Of a stretch of DNA of 64,000 nucleotides, positions 48,958-59,265 are shown piece by piece. The stretch is from Riptortus pedestris (taxonomy: Eukaryota; Arthropoda; Insecta; Hemiptera; Alydidae). Within the stretch, counting starts at the first letter, position 1; each line of letters opens with the position of its first letter. The notes beneath the pieces are model-generated. The model was not told the origin of the DNA. It saw only the letters and a program-made list of their open reading frames with translations, and made no database searches. The DNA lies in the NCBI GenBank assembly GCA_019009955.1, contig CM032228.1, positions 254,784,001-254,848,000 on the forward strand. The letters are read 5' to 3'. Made by a program: the position numbers and the translations under genes.

Positions 48958-49650
48958 AGTCCATCACATAGGGACTGCGTAAGCTAAGCAGATTTCCCAT
49001 GTGAAGTTATACAATAGAGAAATCTGCATACTGCTAACACAATACCACCGTGATTAAATACAAACGGTAATGAGAAATCTTTCAGTTAATTAAAATAAAT
49101 TCCCAACTGAAACGGCTTCTGAATTGCAAGGATAAGGTTAGAAGTGGATTCCACCTGAGCCGAGCGGTTACGAAAATGGCCGACCTAATCCGAACTATAC
49201 CCGACCACAGACTTCATAAAAATGCAAATATCTCGGTTAATATTCAAGATAGAGAATAAATGTATATAACAATATTTATAGTAAATTTAATTGTCAATAA
49301 GAATGGTTCTATACAATTTCCGATCCGATGGATAATAACGGAGATATTTCGAATTTTCGAAAATCCCCCCTCTAAACCCCACCTCCCTCTAGCCCGATTT
49401 CAGCCATTAACGAACATGATCTGTCTTTTTACATAAAACGGTTAAATATCGAGTTTCGTAACGATCAAACAAAAATTACGACCACTAGAGCGTTAACAGA
49501 CATATATATAGATATATAATTTTGAACGGACCTCATTTTCGTCCATCGATCCTACTGGGTAGGATCGATGGACATTTGAAGAAATGTTTCGAAAATCGCG
49601 ACATGAGTACGACCTCAATAGCTGATTTCCCTTAAGAGAAATCTGCTAAA
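48958..49650 (-). mobile_element. Family H element, full length with mixed interior
   Basis: AGTCCATCACATAGGGACTG at one end and GATTTCCCTTAAGAGAAATC TGCTAAAA at the other. It carries third-type sequence near the hairpin end and first-type sequence further in, so interiors recombine. A local perfect hairpin sits at 49541-49573. Confidence 0.75.
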
Positions 49651-49774
49651 ATTTTGGTTGTATACTCGAAACAGCCAATAATATGTATACACAATACTTG
49701 GAAAAGTTAAAGAGTTTCGTTACCTAGCTATCAGTTGACAGGAAATTAACCCTAGCCTTCAAAACAAAAACTAA

Positions 49775-50440
49775 GCAGGGCCTGCGTGAACTAAGCCGAT
49801 TTCCCACGAGACGTTTTACAATAGATAAATATACTTACTTTTATACTTAACCACCGTGAATATAGTGAAAAATTACAAATGACAATGAGAAATCTTTCAG
49901 TAACAGTTTATTAAGCCCACAAAGGAAAGTGTCTGTATTGTAAATAGACAGGTCAGCCAATATCTCAGAGCTGAAAGATAGATGTATCCTTAACCGGAAA
50001 AAAAAGAATTACTGAATTTACTAATGCTCCATATTAATAATGAACCAGAATAATTTTCATCTCAATCACTCTGATTTTAGTAATCCAAAAACAAAAACCG
50101 CAGGAGGCGGGGCATCAGAGCGTAATTCCAAGTATCTCATCTAGAAACGATTTGTTGAACACAATATTTGGTATTTCAGGCTCATGATATGTTGGCTCAT
50201 TCATAACGTGCGATGACAAAGAAGAGGAAAAAAAAAAACAAGAAGGATGGAAATTAAAAAAAAATGCAAATATCTAGGTTAATATCGGAGAAAGAGTGTA
50301 TATAACAACATTTATAAGTAATTTAATTTGCAATAAATTAAATTTCTGCCATTAACGAACTTGAGCTTTTTTTTAAAATAAAACGATTAAATGTCAAGTT
50401 TGTTAACGATCAAAGAAAAATTGCGGCTGCGTTAACACAC
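49775..50440 (-). mobile_element. Family H element, diverged
   Basis: GCAGGGCCTGCGTGAACTAA, GCCGATTTCCCACGAGACG and third-type interior. It ends in a CA-rich run (50440-50480) in place of the usual microsatellite and 5' arm. Confidence 0.6.
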
Positions 50441-50794
50441 ACAAACGCACGCGCACACTCACACACACACACACACAAATACACACACTTTCGCGTCATC
50501 CTTAATCAGTTAAAAATATTGATAATATCGAAAACGCATTGAGGCATTGCATAAAACATAACGGGGAGCCTTAAGTGAAAAGAGAGACGGGCAAATTCCC
50601 CTGACGTCAGAGGTGACGTCACCGTTTTCCCTAGAATACATCAATGCCGGGTGCCGCTCATTCAAAGAAACTCATGAATCATTAACAAATCGAGAACCCA
50701 ATCATTTGAATCCTTTAGAGATTTTTTTTTTAAACCTCCTTGATTCCTAATCGTTAATTAATAAAAAAAAAAAGTATGCAATTATGTCAATGCT

Positions 50795-51150
50795 GGAGCG
50801 TTTTAGCTGATTTTCGTTGGGGGGAATCAGTCATTAAGGGTATACTCATGAGGCGATTTTCAAATGTCCATCGATCCTACCCGGAAGATGACGAAAATGA
50901 GGTCCCCCCTCTCCACGTGTTTGATTTCAGCCATTAACGAACCAGGTCTTCAGTTTTGCATGAAACGCTAGTATGTCGAGTTTAGTAGCGTACAAAGAAA
51001 AATTTGTACCTCTAGAGCGTTAACAAACAAATATGTATATATAATTTCGAACGGACCATCATTAACGTTATCTTCTAGGTATGATCGATGGACATTTGAG
51101 GAAATTGTTTCTAACGAGTTTCAGTACTTCTTCAATAGCTGATTTTCCAG
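50795..51150. mobile_element. Two family H 5' halves head to head, next to the HR4 exon
   Basis: 50810-50906 is a plus-oriented 5' part (AATCAGTCATTAAGGGTATA to GACGAAAATGAGG). 50907-51150 is a minus-oriented 5' half ending AATAGCTGATTTTCC at about 51150, about 20 bp from the HR4 donor at 51170-51175. Confidence 0.65.
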
Positions 51151-51175
51151 GAGTTTTAGAGAGTTGTGTACATAC

Positions 51176-51482
51176 CCTTCGCAGGTGATGATTCCATAGT
51201 GGAGACCAGTGGCCTTGTCTTCGCAGATCATGCAGATCATGGGCTGATCCTCTTCATCGACTTCGCCCTCTGCGCCGGCCTTCTCCTGGTGGAGTCCTGG
51301 CTTGGCCCAGGATAGGTTGAGGGCAGTCAGCTGTTGTGCTCCAGGCAGCTGGCTCAGGTCTCCAGCCCAAAGCCTCTCCATGTTGAGCGACCGCGTCCCT
51401 CCGCCCCCACCTCCACTCACGCTGACCCCGGTACCCGTCGCAGAACCTGTGCTGCTACTGCTTAGGCTACTCCCTTCCTGAC
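51176..51482 (-). CDS. Hr4: HR4 exon with first zinc finger
   Basis: Acceptor GTTTCAG and donor GAAGG|GTATGT. The first two bases complete Gly; the exon reads QEGSSLSSSSTGSATGTGVS then a Gly run, LNMERLWAGDLSQLPGAQQL, an acidic EGEVDEEDQP stretch, and CMICEDKATGLHYGIITCEG. It therefore holds three of the four Cys of finger 1. The codon for the last Gly is split (GG|A), cutting the CEGCKG P-box, and the next exon is 11.4 kb away. Length 307 bp. The frame running past the donor into intron is not real coding sequence. Confidence 0.94.
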
Positions 51483-53130
51483 CTGAAACAAACGTGGGTA
51501 ATGCCCAATCAAATCGGTTAAGTGGCAGTTACCTCCAGCCGTAAGACACTGAAACCTCTATAGCAAAACGTTCATCAATACGTGTAATAAAGACAAGGGC
51601 AGTTCTTGTGGAGCATTGTGTTCCAATGGTATCAGCCCATCGCACATATCGTATAATTCAAAACGGTGACATCTTGAAATAGCCCTAAACCGCTGTAGCA
51701 AAACGGACATCAACAGTGATAGACTTATAGACTAATTTTGTTCAGCTAGGTTGCGCCTTGATCCAACGTTATTGGGATTTCATCCCAGCAGAAGGTGGAA
51801 CAAGCCATAAGAAACTAAATCCTCTGGACAGACTTAAAACCTTTACAAGGTGTGACTTCTAGAAGTAGACCTAAAACATCTGGAACTAGACTGAGATCAA
51901 GAAATGCACGAAGGCAGCGATGTTATAGACTTCTCGTAGCGATTCTGTTCAACGTCGCCGGGATTTCAACACAACCAGTCCAACTTGAAACCTTCTGCAA
52001 GGCATATGACTGAATACCGTGACTTCCAGAACTAGGCCTAGAATCTCTGGATCAAGACATGATGACAAGGAAATCATTGGGGATTTCGTTGACCAATGCC
52101 ATTTAGAGTTGCAATGGTATCATTGCTACGAGCCCATCGCACATACCTGTAATTCTAAAGCGTGACCACCAGAAATAACCCTAGAACCTCTGTAGCAAGA
52201 CGGACATCAAGAGATGTAATAAAGACAGTGATCTTATTGACTACTGTCAGCGATTCTGTTCAGTGATGTTGTGTCTTGATCCAAATTTGTTGGAATTTGA
52301 TCCGAACCAGTCCGACTTCAAAGCTTCTGCAGGGCATGTGACTGAAGACTGTGACTTCCAAAGTTAGACCTTAAAATTATGGAGTAAGACGGACATTAAG
52401 ACAGCAATGTTATAGACTACTCGCAGCGACTCAGTTCAACGATGTTGGGATTTGATCCGCCTTCATAGCTTCTGAAAGGCATATGACTTAAGACCATGAC
52501 ATCCAGAAGTAGCCTTAAAACCTCAGGAGGACATCAAGAAATGTATGACACCTGTATGTAAGACGCCAAAGATTCAAGGATGTGACCACCCGAACAAGAA
52601 GGTTTGACCGTAGAAAGCCAACACATTGGAGGAGGCAGGCTTACCGCTACCAAGTTCTGCAGACTTCAACCTGATTCAGCTTGTCTGCCTTCTTCAACTT
52701 AATAAATATGTGATCTTCAGCATCGTCCTCACAGAAGTCAAAGAAAATACTTCAAGAAAATTTGGGATTCTACCAGTGCACATTGCGCCACTCACGAGCT
52801 GGTGATGTTTCTGGAAGGATCTTAGTAGAGGACAATAGAGAAGTAGGAGATACTCAAGTCGACTCCTACTAAGTAAAGAATGAGAGCCCATCTGGTCTCT
52901 AAAAACTCCAAATATAGTTCTTTTCTCAACGAGACTAGGAATGGTCATCAGGTTTGAGAGTCCTCGTCTTCTTGTCTTGCATAATGGTCGGTCTGATAAC
53001 GGATTTCAATATTTACCCTTTTGCATTCCTTGGGCAGTCTTGATGTTGAGAGATATTAGCTGTGAAAAGACCGGCTTTCTTACCTGCGTCATCTGAAATC
53101 ACAATTAGAATTTACAGAAATTGTATTTAC
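51483..53130. other. HR4 intron with diverged tandem repeats
   Basis: Between about 51540 and 52600 several loosely spaced, diverged units repeat blocks such as AGACGGACATCAAGA, ATTCTGTTCA, GGGATTT and CATATGACT. Irregular spacing of about 150-330 bp. No open frame is convincing. 52600-53130 is unique sequence without a recognised feature. Confidence 0.5.
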
Positions 53131-53423
53131 CAAGGGTGAGCAAGAGCTGGGCTGCGGTCTCTTCCTGATTGTAAGGCGGCCAAACGGCGGAAGGTCCAGG
53201 TTGCTGCTGCTCCGAAGGTTGCGACCAGACCATAGTCCGGACCCCACCAGCTTCGCCCATGATGACGGTAGGAGCAGGTCTAGGTGCCACCGGTCTGGGA
53301 GGCCGCATGTCTCCGGGCCTGCCTCCGTTTGCCGGTCTCCAGAACTCGGCGGGGGGTCCACCTCCATCGAAGACCAGCTCTTCCTTCACACGCACCTCTA
53401 TCGACTTATCCGGCGTCCCAGTC
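53131..53423 (-). CDS. Hr4: HR4 N-terminal exon
   Basis: Acceptor TTCTGTTGTAG and donor CTTG|GTAAAT. Reads TGTPDKSIEVRVKEELVFDG, then GGPPAEFWRPANGGRPGDMR, a Pro/Arg-rich part, QPSEQQQPGPSAVWPPYNQE and ETAAQLLLTLG, the last codon being completed by the exon at 51176-51482. It is the A/B (transactivation) region: Pro-rich, likely unstructured. It is GC-richer than its flanks. It begins mid-codon, so at least one coding exon lies upstream. Opposite-strand and shifted frames here are shadows. Confidence 0.85.
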
Positions 53424-54088
53424 CTACAACAGAAGCGGTTAAGAATTCAAATCCGGAATACAGAAGGTTCTAAGGTGGTAGAACATTTGTGGGCAAAGAG
53501 GTAGGAGGAAGTCAGCCTGAAGCTAACTCATCATTGATGAAATGTATTATTATCAATCAAACACAAAACACATATAATGGATTGCCTCTACCAGTGTTTC
53601 CAAGTGTAAATTATGTGAACAGGAACAATACTCCCCGATCGTCGAATACATGTGGCAAGTCCTCCGATGTTAGAGCACCATCTTCCAAGCTTGTCGACTG
53701 TTCCACTGAATCTCTAAGTAATCACCAATTATTAACTTTTAGATGATTGAAAAGATCACTCCAATTTACCCAAGATGCTGGACGGTAGAGAAACCAATTG
53801 ATCAACATCAATAAGAACGCCTTTCTCTCTACAATTACTTCAGTCTTTCGGAGACTAAGCTCCATCATCAGGGCATGCACATTTGAGAAGTGTAGCCACT
53901 ACTAATGGGAAAAGTTGCCCGACTGGGCACAGGCAACACTTCACTAATCAGCAGGCACTGATGATGGAGCTAACTCTCTGAAAGTGCACTCTGAATATAA
54001 TAAAGAATTCGAAGAGGGCAAGGTCTTTTTCACATTATTTGAAGCCTGAATATAAAACATTGCTCTCATCGAACTTGTACGTTTTTCA
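53424..54088. other. Upstream HR4 intron: no exon recognised
   Basis: Contains an inverted repeat pair at 53844-53876 and 53953-53986 (shared core GCTCCATCATCAG) but no recognised element. Confidence 0.45.
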
Positions 54089-54136
54089 CGTGGGAAATCT
54101 GCTTAGTTCTCGCAGCCCCTGCGAGACGGACTTTCG
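54089..54136 (+). mobile_element. Family H 3'-end fragment with a compensated hairpin
   Basis: ACGTGGGAAATCTGCTTAGT then CTCGCAG-CCC-CTGCGAG and ACGGACTTT. Relative to the usual ACGCAG/CTGCGT, the outer A-T pair is replaced by T-A, keeping the stem. Confidence 0.75.
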
Positions 54137-55039
54137 TAAACCCCATTCATTTTTCGATCACTAACGACCTGGTACTGAAGCTCAAGCTTTATTTACTTAG
54201 GGATCTAACCAAGAGGAATATTAAGAATATAATGTAATTTGACGAAACCTGTGCCTCATTCGTGCACTTGGAGAAAACTGCTTATTATTCACAGCCCTTG
54301 TCTGAATGTCGCCTACAATGAAAAAGGTTATAAGGACATTTTGCTGGCAAATCACTTCCACGTTTTGTGTCCTTAATCAACTTAATGTGTTATAGCTTTG
54401 GTACACAAGTGTTTAAGGCCTGAAACTTGATTATTATATATATTTGTAATTACTGTTAAACTAAAGCTTATTCTTCCGTATTCCAAGGATATATGTCTTC
54501 AATCCCAACTTCAGATTTAAATAAGGTCGCCATTCTCCAGATAAAGCTTTACGATAAGCTCAAAACGCATGGAGTTGACTCTTCAGCGGAGTGTGCTAAT
54601 GAAAAAGGAAATCTATCAACAGTAGTTTCTGCTCTTCGAGAAAAAAAAACCATTGGTATAATCTGAGGCAAGCTAGGTTATTATGGCGATCGATGAGTGG
54701 CTCGGTGAGGCTTGAATTGCTGAATCGAAGTAAAAGGATCTCGAACAGGAAGAGCGAAGGAAAACCAGTTATATTCCTCATGGATTGTATGGGCTGAGCT
54801 AAGGCCGGCTGTTGAATACAGGAAATGCAGTCAGATGGTCCTGTCAGCTGATTGGAGGTTACTAGATAATACTGGGCAATTAGGGCCCCAGTCACCGGCG
54901 CTAAGGTCGGCGGCAATATTTACAGCTGATAGCCCTGTATTACCGAAGAGGACGGAAATGGGGGAATGGAACAGGTCTTCAGGGCGGGAAAATGGTCTTC
55001 AAGTGTGTCTACCAACGATCAAGCCAAGAAGATGAGGGA
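54137..55039. other. No gene recognised
   Basis: Mixed unique sequence. A 106-residue minus-strand frame (54596-54916) has no family signature, and no splice context joins it to HR4 in a compelling way. Confidence 0.4.
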
Positions 55040-55231
55040 AGTCCGTCACGCAGGGGCTGCGTTAACTAAGCATAATTCCCACGTGCGTCAAGTATTTGCA
55101 TTTATCACAAAACGCAAAAGTTAAATGAGAAAAATATTGAGTATTTAGGCTTCAAATAATGTGGTTGATAATACAATACTGTATTGTTAATATGGCCTAA
55201 GTGAAGGTTTACTCAAGGCCAAAAACTAAAA
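55040..55231 (-). mobile_element. Family H fragment, second interior type
   Basis: AGTCCGTCACGCAGGGGCTG, TAACTAAGCATAATTCCCAC and GTATTTGCATTTATC. It stops at 55231 where another copy begins in the same orientation. Confidence 0.7.
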
Positions 55232-55661
55232 AAGTCCGTCACGCAGGGGCTGCGTAAACTAAGTAGATTTCCCACGTGAAGTTTTGCAATAGAGAAATTT
55301 CACGAGAGCCGAGCAGCTAAGGAAACAGCCGAACTAGCTTTTGGCGGGAAAGTCACTCTCGTCCGTTAGCCGCCCAGATTTAAAAGAAAATGCAAATATT
55401 TCGGTTCATATTCAACATAGAGAATAAATGTATATTACAATATTTATAGTAAATTTAATTTGCAATAATATTGATTCTATACAATTTTTCGATCCGACGT
55501 ATAGTAACGGAGATAATTCGAAAATCCTAGCCTCTAAACACCCCTCTCACTGGTCCGATTACAGCTGTTAATGAACTTGATCTTTTGTTTAACATAAAAG
55601 GACTAAATATCGAGTTTGGTAACGATCAAACAAAAAATTGCCACAGCTAGAGAGTTAACAG

Positions 55662-55696
<35 letters not shown>

Positions 55697-55808
55697 GTTT
55701 TGAACGGACCTCATTTTCGTCATCTACTTGGTAGGATCGATGGACATTTGAAGAAAAATTTCGAAAATTCCGTCATGAGTACGACCTCCTTAAGGGAAAT
55801 TTGCTAAA
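55232..55808 (-). mobile_element. Family H element, full length (577 bp)
   Basis: Hairpin end AGTCCGTCACGCAGGGGCTG and AAGTAGATTTCCCACGTG, first-type interior, TA run at 55666-55691, and the 5' end CCTTAAGGGAAATTTGCTAA. Confidence 0.8.
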
Positions 55809-55991
55809 CTTTATAGAACATTACATTTGTAATAAGATGTTTTTTTTTTAAACAATTTTTCGAAGCGACACATAATAAAGGAGATATTTCGAATGTTACC
55901 CCTCTTATTGGTCCGATTTCGGCCATTAACGAAGTTGATATTTCATTTAACATATACTGATTAAATATCGAGTTCGGTAAGGATTAAAAAC

Positions 55992-56576
55992 AGTCCGTCA
56001 CGCAGGGGCTGCGTAAACTAAGCAGATTTCCCACGTGAAGTTATACAATAGAGAAATCTCCATACGAGAGCCGAACAGTTACGCCAAAGGGCCGAACTAG
56101 CTTTTGGCGGGAAATTCAAAAATCCGTTATCGGCCCAAATTTAATAAAAATGCAAATATCTCGGTTAATATTCAAGATAGGGAATAAATGTATGTAACAA
56201 TATTTATAGTAAATTTAATTTGCAATAAGATTGTTTCTGTACAATTTTTCGATGCGACGTATAGTAACGGAGATATTTCGAATTTTCGAAAATCCTTCCC
56301 TCTAAACCCCCCCCCTCCCACTGGTCCGATTTCAGCCGTTAACGAACTTGATCTTTCTTTTTACATAAAACAACTAAATATCGATTTTGGTAACGATCAA
56401 ACAAAAATTGCGACCGCTAGAGCGGTAACAGACAAATATATAAATCCAATTTTGAACGGACCTCATTTTCGTCATCTACTAGGTAGGATCGATGGACATT
56501 TGAAGAAAAATTTCAAAAATTCCGTCATGAGTACAACCTCAATAGTTGATTTCCCTTAAGGGAAATCTGCTAAAAA
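55992..56576 (-). mobile_element. Family H element, full length (585 bp), reference copy
   Basis: AGTCCGTCACGCAGGGGCTG then CGTAAACTAAGCAGATTTCC at one end; GATTTCCCTTAAGGGAAATC TGCTAAAA at the other. First-type interior with a short ATATATAA at the microsatellite position. Its 123-residue frame (56188-56559) recurs, broken, in sister copies and shows no protein signature. Confidence 0.85.
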
Positions 56577-56696
56577 TTACGACAGCTAGAACGTAAACAG
56601 GCAAACAAACACACTCTGGACTATATTCTGGATATATTGGCATAAACTGAAACATTGACCAAATCCTCGACAAATAACAAAAACACTCTGTATGTA

Positions 56697-56699
56697 TGT

Positions 56700-56794
<95 letters not shown>
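56697..56794. repeat. (TG)n(TA)n compound microsatellite
   Basis: About 45 bp of TG followed by about 50 bp of TA, then a family H scrap (TTTTGAACGG, GGATCGATGGAC). Confidence 0.95.
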
Positions 56795-56797
<3 letters not shown>

Positions 56798-56879
56798 TTG
56801 AACGGCCTGGGTTTCGTCATGTCCTGGATAGGATCGATGGACAACAGCGGACTTCCATTTAAGGAATACTGCTTAAAAA

Positions 56880-57769
56880 CGTAAACGTTTGTTATTCTAC
56901 TTTACAGAATATTTGTATTGCGTGATGAAAATATCGGTATAAGTTAATCCAATCTTTGAAGAAACCAATTCTATCTGCACCAATTAGCGAGCCGGGCTAG
57001 TTATTGAACACAACCTTTGGTGACTTGTGTCGAAAGTATTTGCTAGAGACTGTTGGTCGTTTTCTTTGCCACTCATTAGCATTCTTTAGAAATGGCCGTA
57101 GTTCGGAGCCTGTGTATAGTTAGTTAGAGATGAGGGCGTGGCGAGGATGTGGGGTACGGGCCATGGATATGTATAAACCCCGAACAGGGGGGGCTTCGCC
57201 CTAGAAAGCCGCCTAGACAATGGCTTCTCAGGTAGGTGTGTTTGTCTTGAAGCAATTTCACCTCTTGTCGTTGTTAGCACTTCCACTTTCTTCTCCGGGG
57301 AAAGTACGGAGGACAATGGCTCTCATATTTTGGCCGAGGACCGCCATCTTCAAAGCTCTCTCTAACGGAACACACACGCGCGCCCTCTCAAACCAGGAGT
57401 CTGAACCCTGAAGAAAGATAATTAGGCGCAGGTTCTTGAAAGAAAAAGATGGAGTCTCGCCGGAGATGTCGGGTCAATAGGGACCAGCTCTAGAGCACTG
57501 AAGATGGGACGGTTCGCCCCGAAAGTACTCTGCTTTTAATAAATGAAGCATTAAGAGTGGATGTATGTTTGACTTTTTTATCTTTCCGTTGTTGATGGAC
57601 CTCCACCAGCCAGCCCAAATCCCAAGAAATAGATGGAAGCTGTACAGTGGTTATAGAATAATTGATTTTTTCCCCCATTTAATCTGTCCTAATTGCTATA
57701 ACAATTTTAAATAATGTGTAAGAGTACATTAGGGATGTCTCGTGTGAAACAAATTTTCTAGCAAATAAA
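56880..57769. other. GC-richer unique region, candidate HR4 5' region
   Basis: No repeat family recognised here. It is one of the least AT-rich stretches in the window and contains the candidate first coding exon described separately. No TATA box is convincing. Confidence 0.4.
57262..57347 (-). CDS. Hr4: Candidate first coding exon of HR4
   Basis: On the minus strand AAGATGG gives a start with A at -3 and G at +4. The reading is MAVLGQNMRAIVLRTFPGEE then SGSANNDK plus two bases, up to a possible donor AAGAG|GTGAAA. The two left-over bases would join the G that opens the exon at 53423 to give Arg and continue TGTPDKSIEV in frame. Phase agreement happens by chance one time in three, and the donor is only moderate. 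If unspliced, the reading ends two codons later with TGA. An untranslated upstream ORF, or a different first exon outside the window, is equally possible. Confidence 0.35.
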
Positions 57770-58186
57770 AGCCCGTCACGAGAGCCGAACAGTTACGAAA
57801 ACGGCTGAACTAGCTTTTGGCGGGAAACTCACTCTCGTCCGTTATCAGCCCACATTTAATAAATATGCTAATATCTCGGTTAATATTCAAGATAGAGAAT
57901 AAATGTATATAACAATATTTATAGTAAATTTAATTTGCAAAAAGATTGATTCTTTACAATTTTTCAATCCGACGTATAGTAACGGAGATATTTAGAAGTT
58001 TTGAAATTCCCCCCCCCCCTCCTTTCCCTTGTCCGATTTCAGCCGTTAACGAACTTGATCTTTCTTTTTACATAAAATGATTCAACACCGAGACTGGTGA
58101 CTATTAAACAAAAATTGCGACCGCTAGAGTGTTAACAGACAAATATATATACATATATATATCCCTTAAGGGAAATCTGCTAAAAC
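57770..58186 (-). mobile_element. Family H element with deleted hairpin region
   Basis: GCCCGTCACGAGAGCCGAAC joins the terminal bases directly to the interior, losing the hairpin and GGGAAATCTGCT arm. The other end, ATCCCTTAAGGGAAATCTGC TAAAA, is intact. Confidence 0.75.
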
Positions 58187-58638
58187 CGACCGCGTAAACT
58201 ATTGACTCTATATATTTTTTTGGGGTCTTATTACATTTTCCATTAACTCAAATATTAAACCAGTTATTCAGACATTCTTGTTTTCAGTAAACCCTCACTT
58301 CTACAAATCGGATTTTTAGTTAGAAATAGAGAATATATGGCGAGGTGAGATCACTCACCTGTCATCCAGGGATTGAGAAATAATCATCGATGGCGTAGGC
58401 CATGCGTGACGGACTTAATTTGAAATAATAATTAGATTTTGGAAAGAACGAATAGTTGGTGAATGAAAGCGAGACAAGATGAATGGAGGTAGTAAGGCAG
58501 ACTTTACGATGTCTAGCCACTTACCGGCCAGCATTTATTGCCTCCCAAGTTCTTTATATAGCACTTTATAAGTCCACTTATAAGCTTTATAAGCCCACTT
58601 ATAAGGAAACACCCAAGACTCCCCTTAGTCGGACATTC

Positions 58639-58640
<2 letters not shown>
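58187..58640. other. Family H scrap, then no recognised feature
   Basis: 58230-58417 resembles the 3' part seen at 36100-36283 and 61900-62077, ending CCATGCGTGACGGACTT. 58420-58640 is unique. Confidence 0.45.
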
Positions 58641-58641
<1 letters not shown>

Positions 58642-58719
<78 letters not shown>

Positions 58720-58752
58720 CCCTCTCTCTCTCCCCCTCTCCCTCTCCCTCCC

Positions 58753-58796
<44 letters not shown>

Positions 58797-58879
58797 TCCC
58801 CCCCTCTCCCCCTCTCTCTCTCCCTCCCTCTCTCTCTCCTCTCTCTCTCTCCCTTCCTCTCCCCCTCTCTCCCTCTCCT

Positions 58880-58930
<51 letters not shown>

Positions 58931-58964
58931 TCTCTCTCTCTCCTCCCCTTCCCCCCCCCTCTCC

Positions 58965-59045
<81 letters not shown>

Positions 59046-59103
59046 CTCTCCCCTTCCCCCCCCCTCCTCCCTCTCTCTCTCTCTCTCCCCCTCTCTCTCT
59101 CTA
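58642..59103. repeat. Long (CT)n polypyrimidine tract
   Basis: About 460 bp composed almost only of C and T, mostly CT with CCCT and TTCC interruptions. The long Ser/Leu/Pro frame on plus and Arg/Glu frame on minus are artefacts of it. Confidence 0.97.
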
Positions 59104-59131
59104 GATAGTAGATTTATCTAATGTATACTAC

Positions 59132-59206
59132 ATTTTAATTTAGAGAATTCAAATAAATGATACTGAGCGACATCGCCTAGCCGGAGCTCTTCAAACAAAT
59201 AAATAA
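59132..59206 (+). mobile_element. LINE 3'-tail fragment
   Basis: TAGAGAATTCAAATAAATGA, GAGCGACATCGCCTAG and GGAGCTCTTCAAACAAATAA match the last 75 bp of the LINE at 1-3325. Confidence 0.75.
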
Positions 59207-59214
59207 TGTATACT

Positions 59215-59265
59215 TCACATGGGAAATTTGCTTAGCTTACGCAGCCCATGCGTGGCGGACTTTTT
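59215..59265 (+). mobile_element. Family H 3'-end fragment
   Basis: CACATGGGAAATTTGCTTAG, then ACGCA-GCCCA-TGCGT and GGCGGACTTTTT. The stem keeps five pairs. Confidence 0.7.

Larger units (their letters stand above)
26900..53423 (-). other. Hr4: HR4 nuclear receptor gene, assembled extent
   Basis: Eleven coding exons on the minus strand: 53423-53131, 51482-51176, 39770-39622, 37481-37420, 36642-36484, 35092-34958, 32075-31947, 31002-30868, 29756-29564, 28751-28624 and 26980-26900. They join in frame and all introns are GT...AG. The concatenated coding length of 1771 bp encodes about 590 residues. HR4 is a nuclear orphan receptor of the NR6A/GCNF group that acts as an ecdysone-responsive transcription regulator in insect moulting and metamorphosis (family knowledge). 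Identification rests on the CMICEDKATGLHYG first finger, the [16 protein letters not shown] junction, the NLYK|VKYKKHKK extension and the terminal FYVPFLLNS. The 5' exons and promoter are not proven. Drosophila HR4 is much longer at its N-terminus. Confidence 0.93.

Noticed and set aside
53201..53504. Plus-strand frames opposite the HR4 N-terminal exon
   Set aside because: GC-rich antisense shadows of a splice-consistent exon.
54596..54916. Additional HR4 upstream exon
   Set aside because: No receptor-like sequence and no convincing acceptor/donor pair in a phase matching the exon at 53423.
57220..57411. 63-residue plus-strand frame
   Set aside because: No family resemblance; antisense to the candidate first exon of HR4.
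58483..59121. 212-residue plus-strand and 137-residue minus-strand open frames
   Set aside because: Pure products of the CT tract (Ser/Leu/Pro and Arg/Glu strings); not genes.
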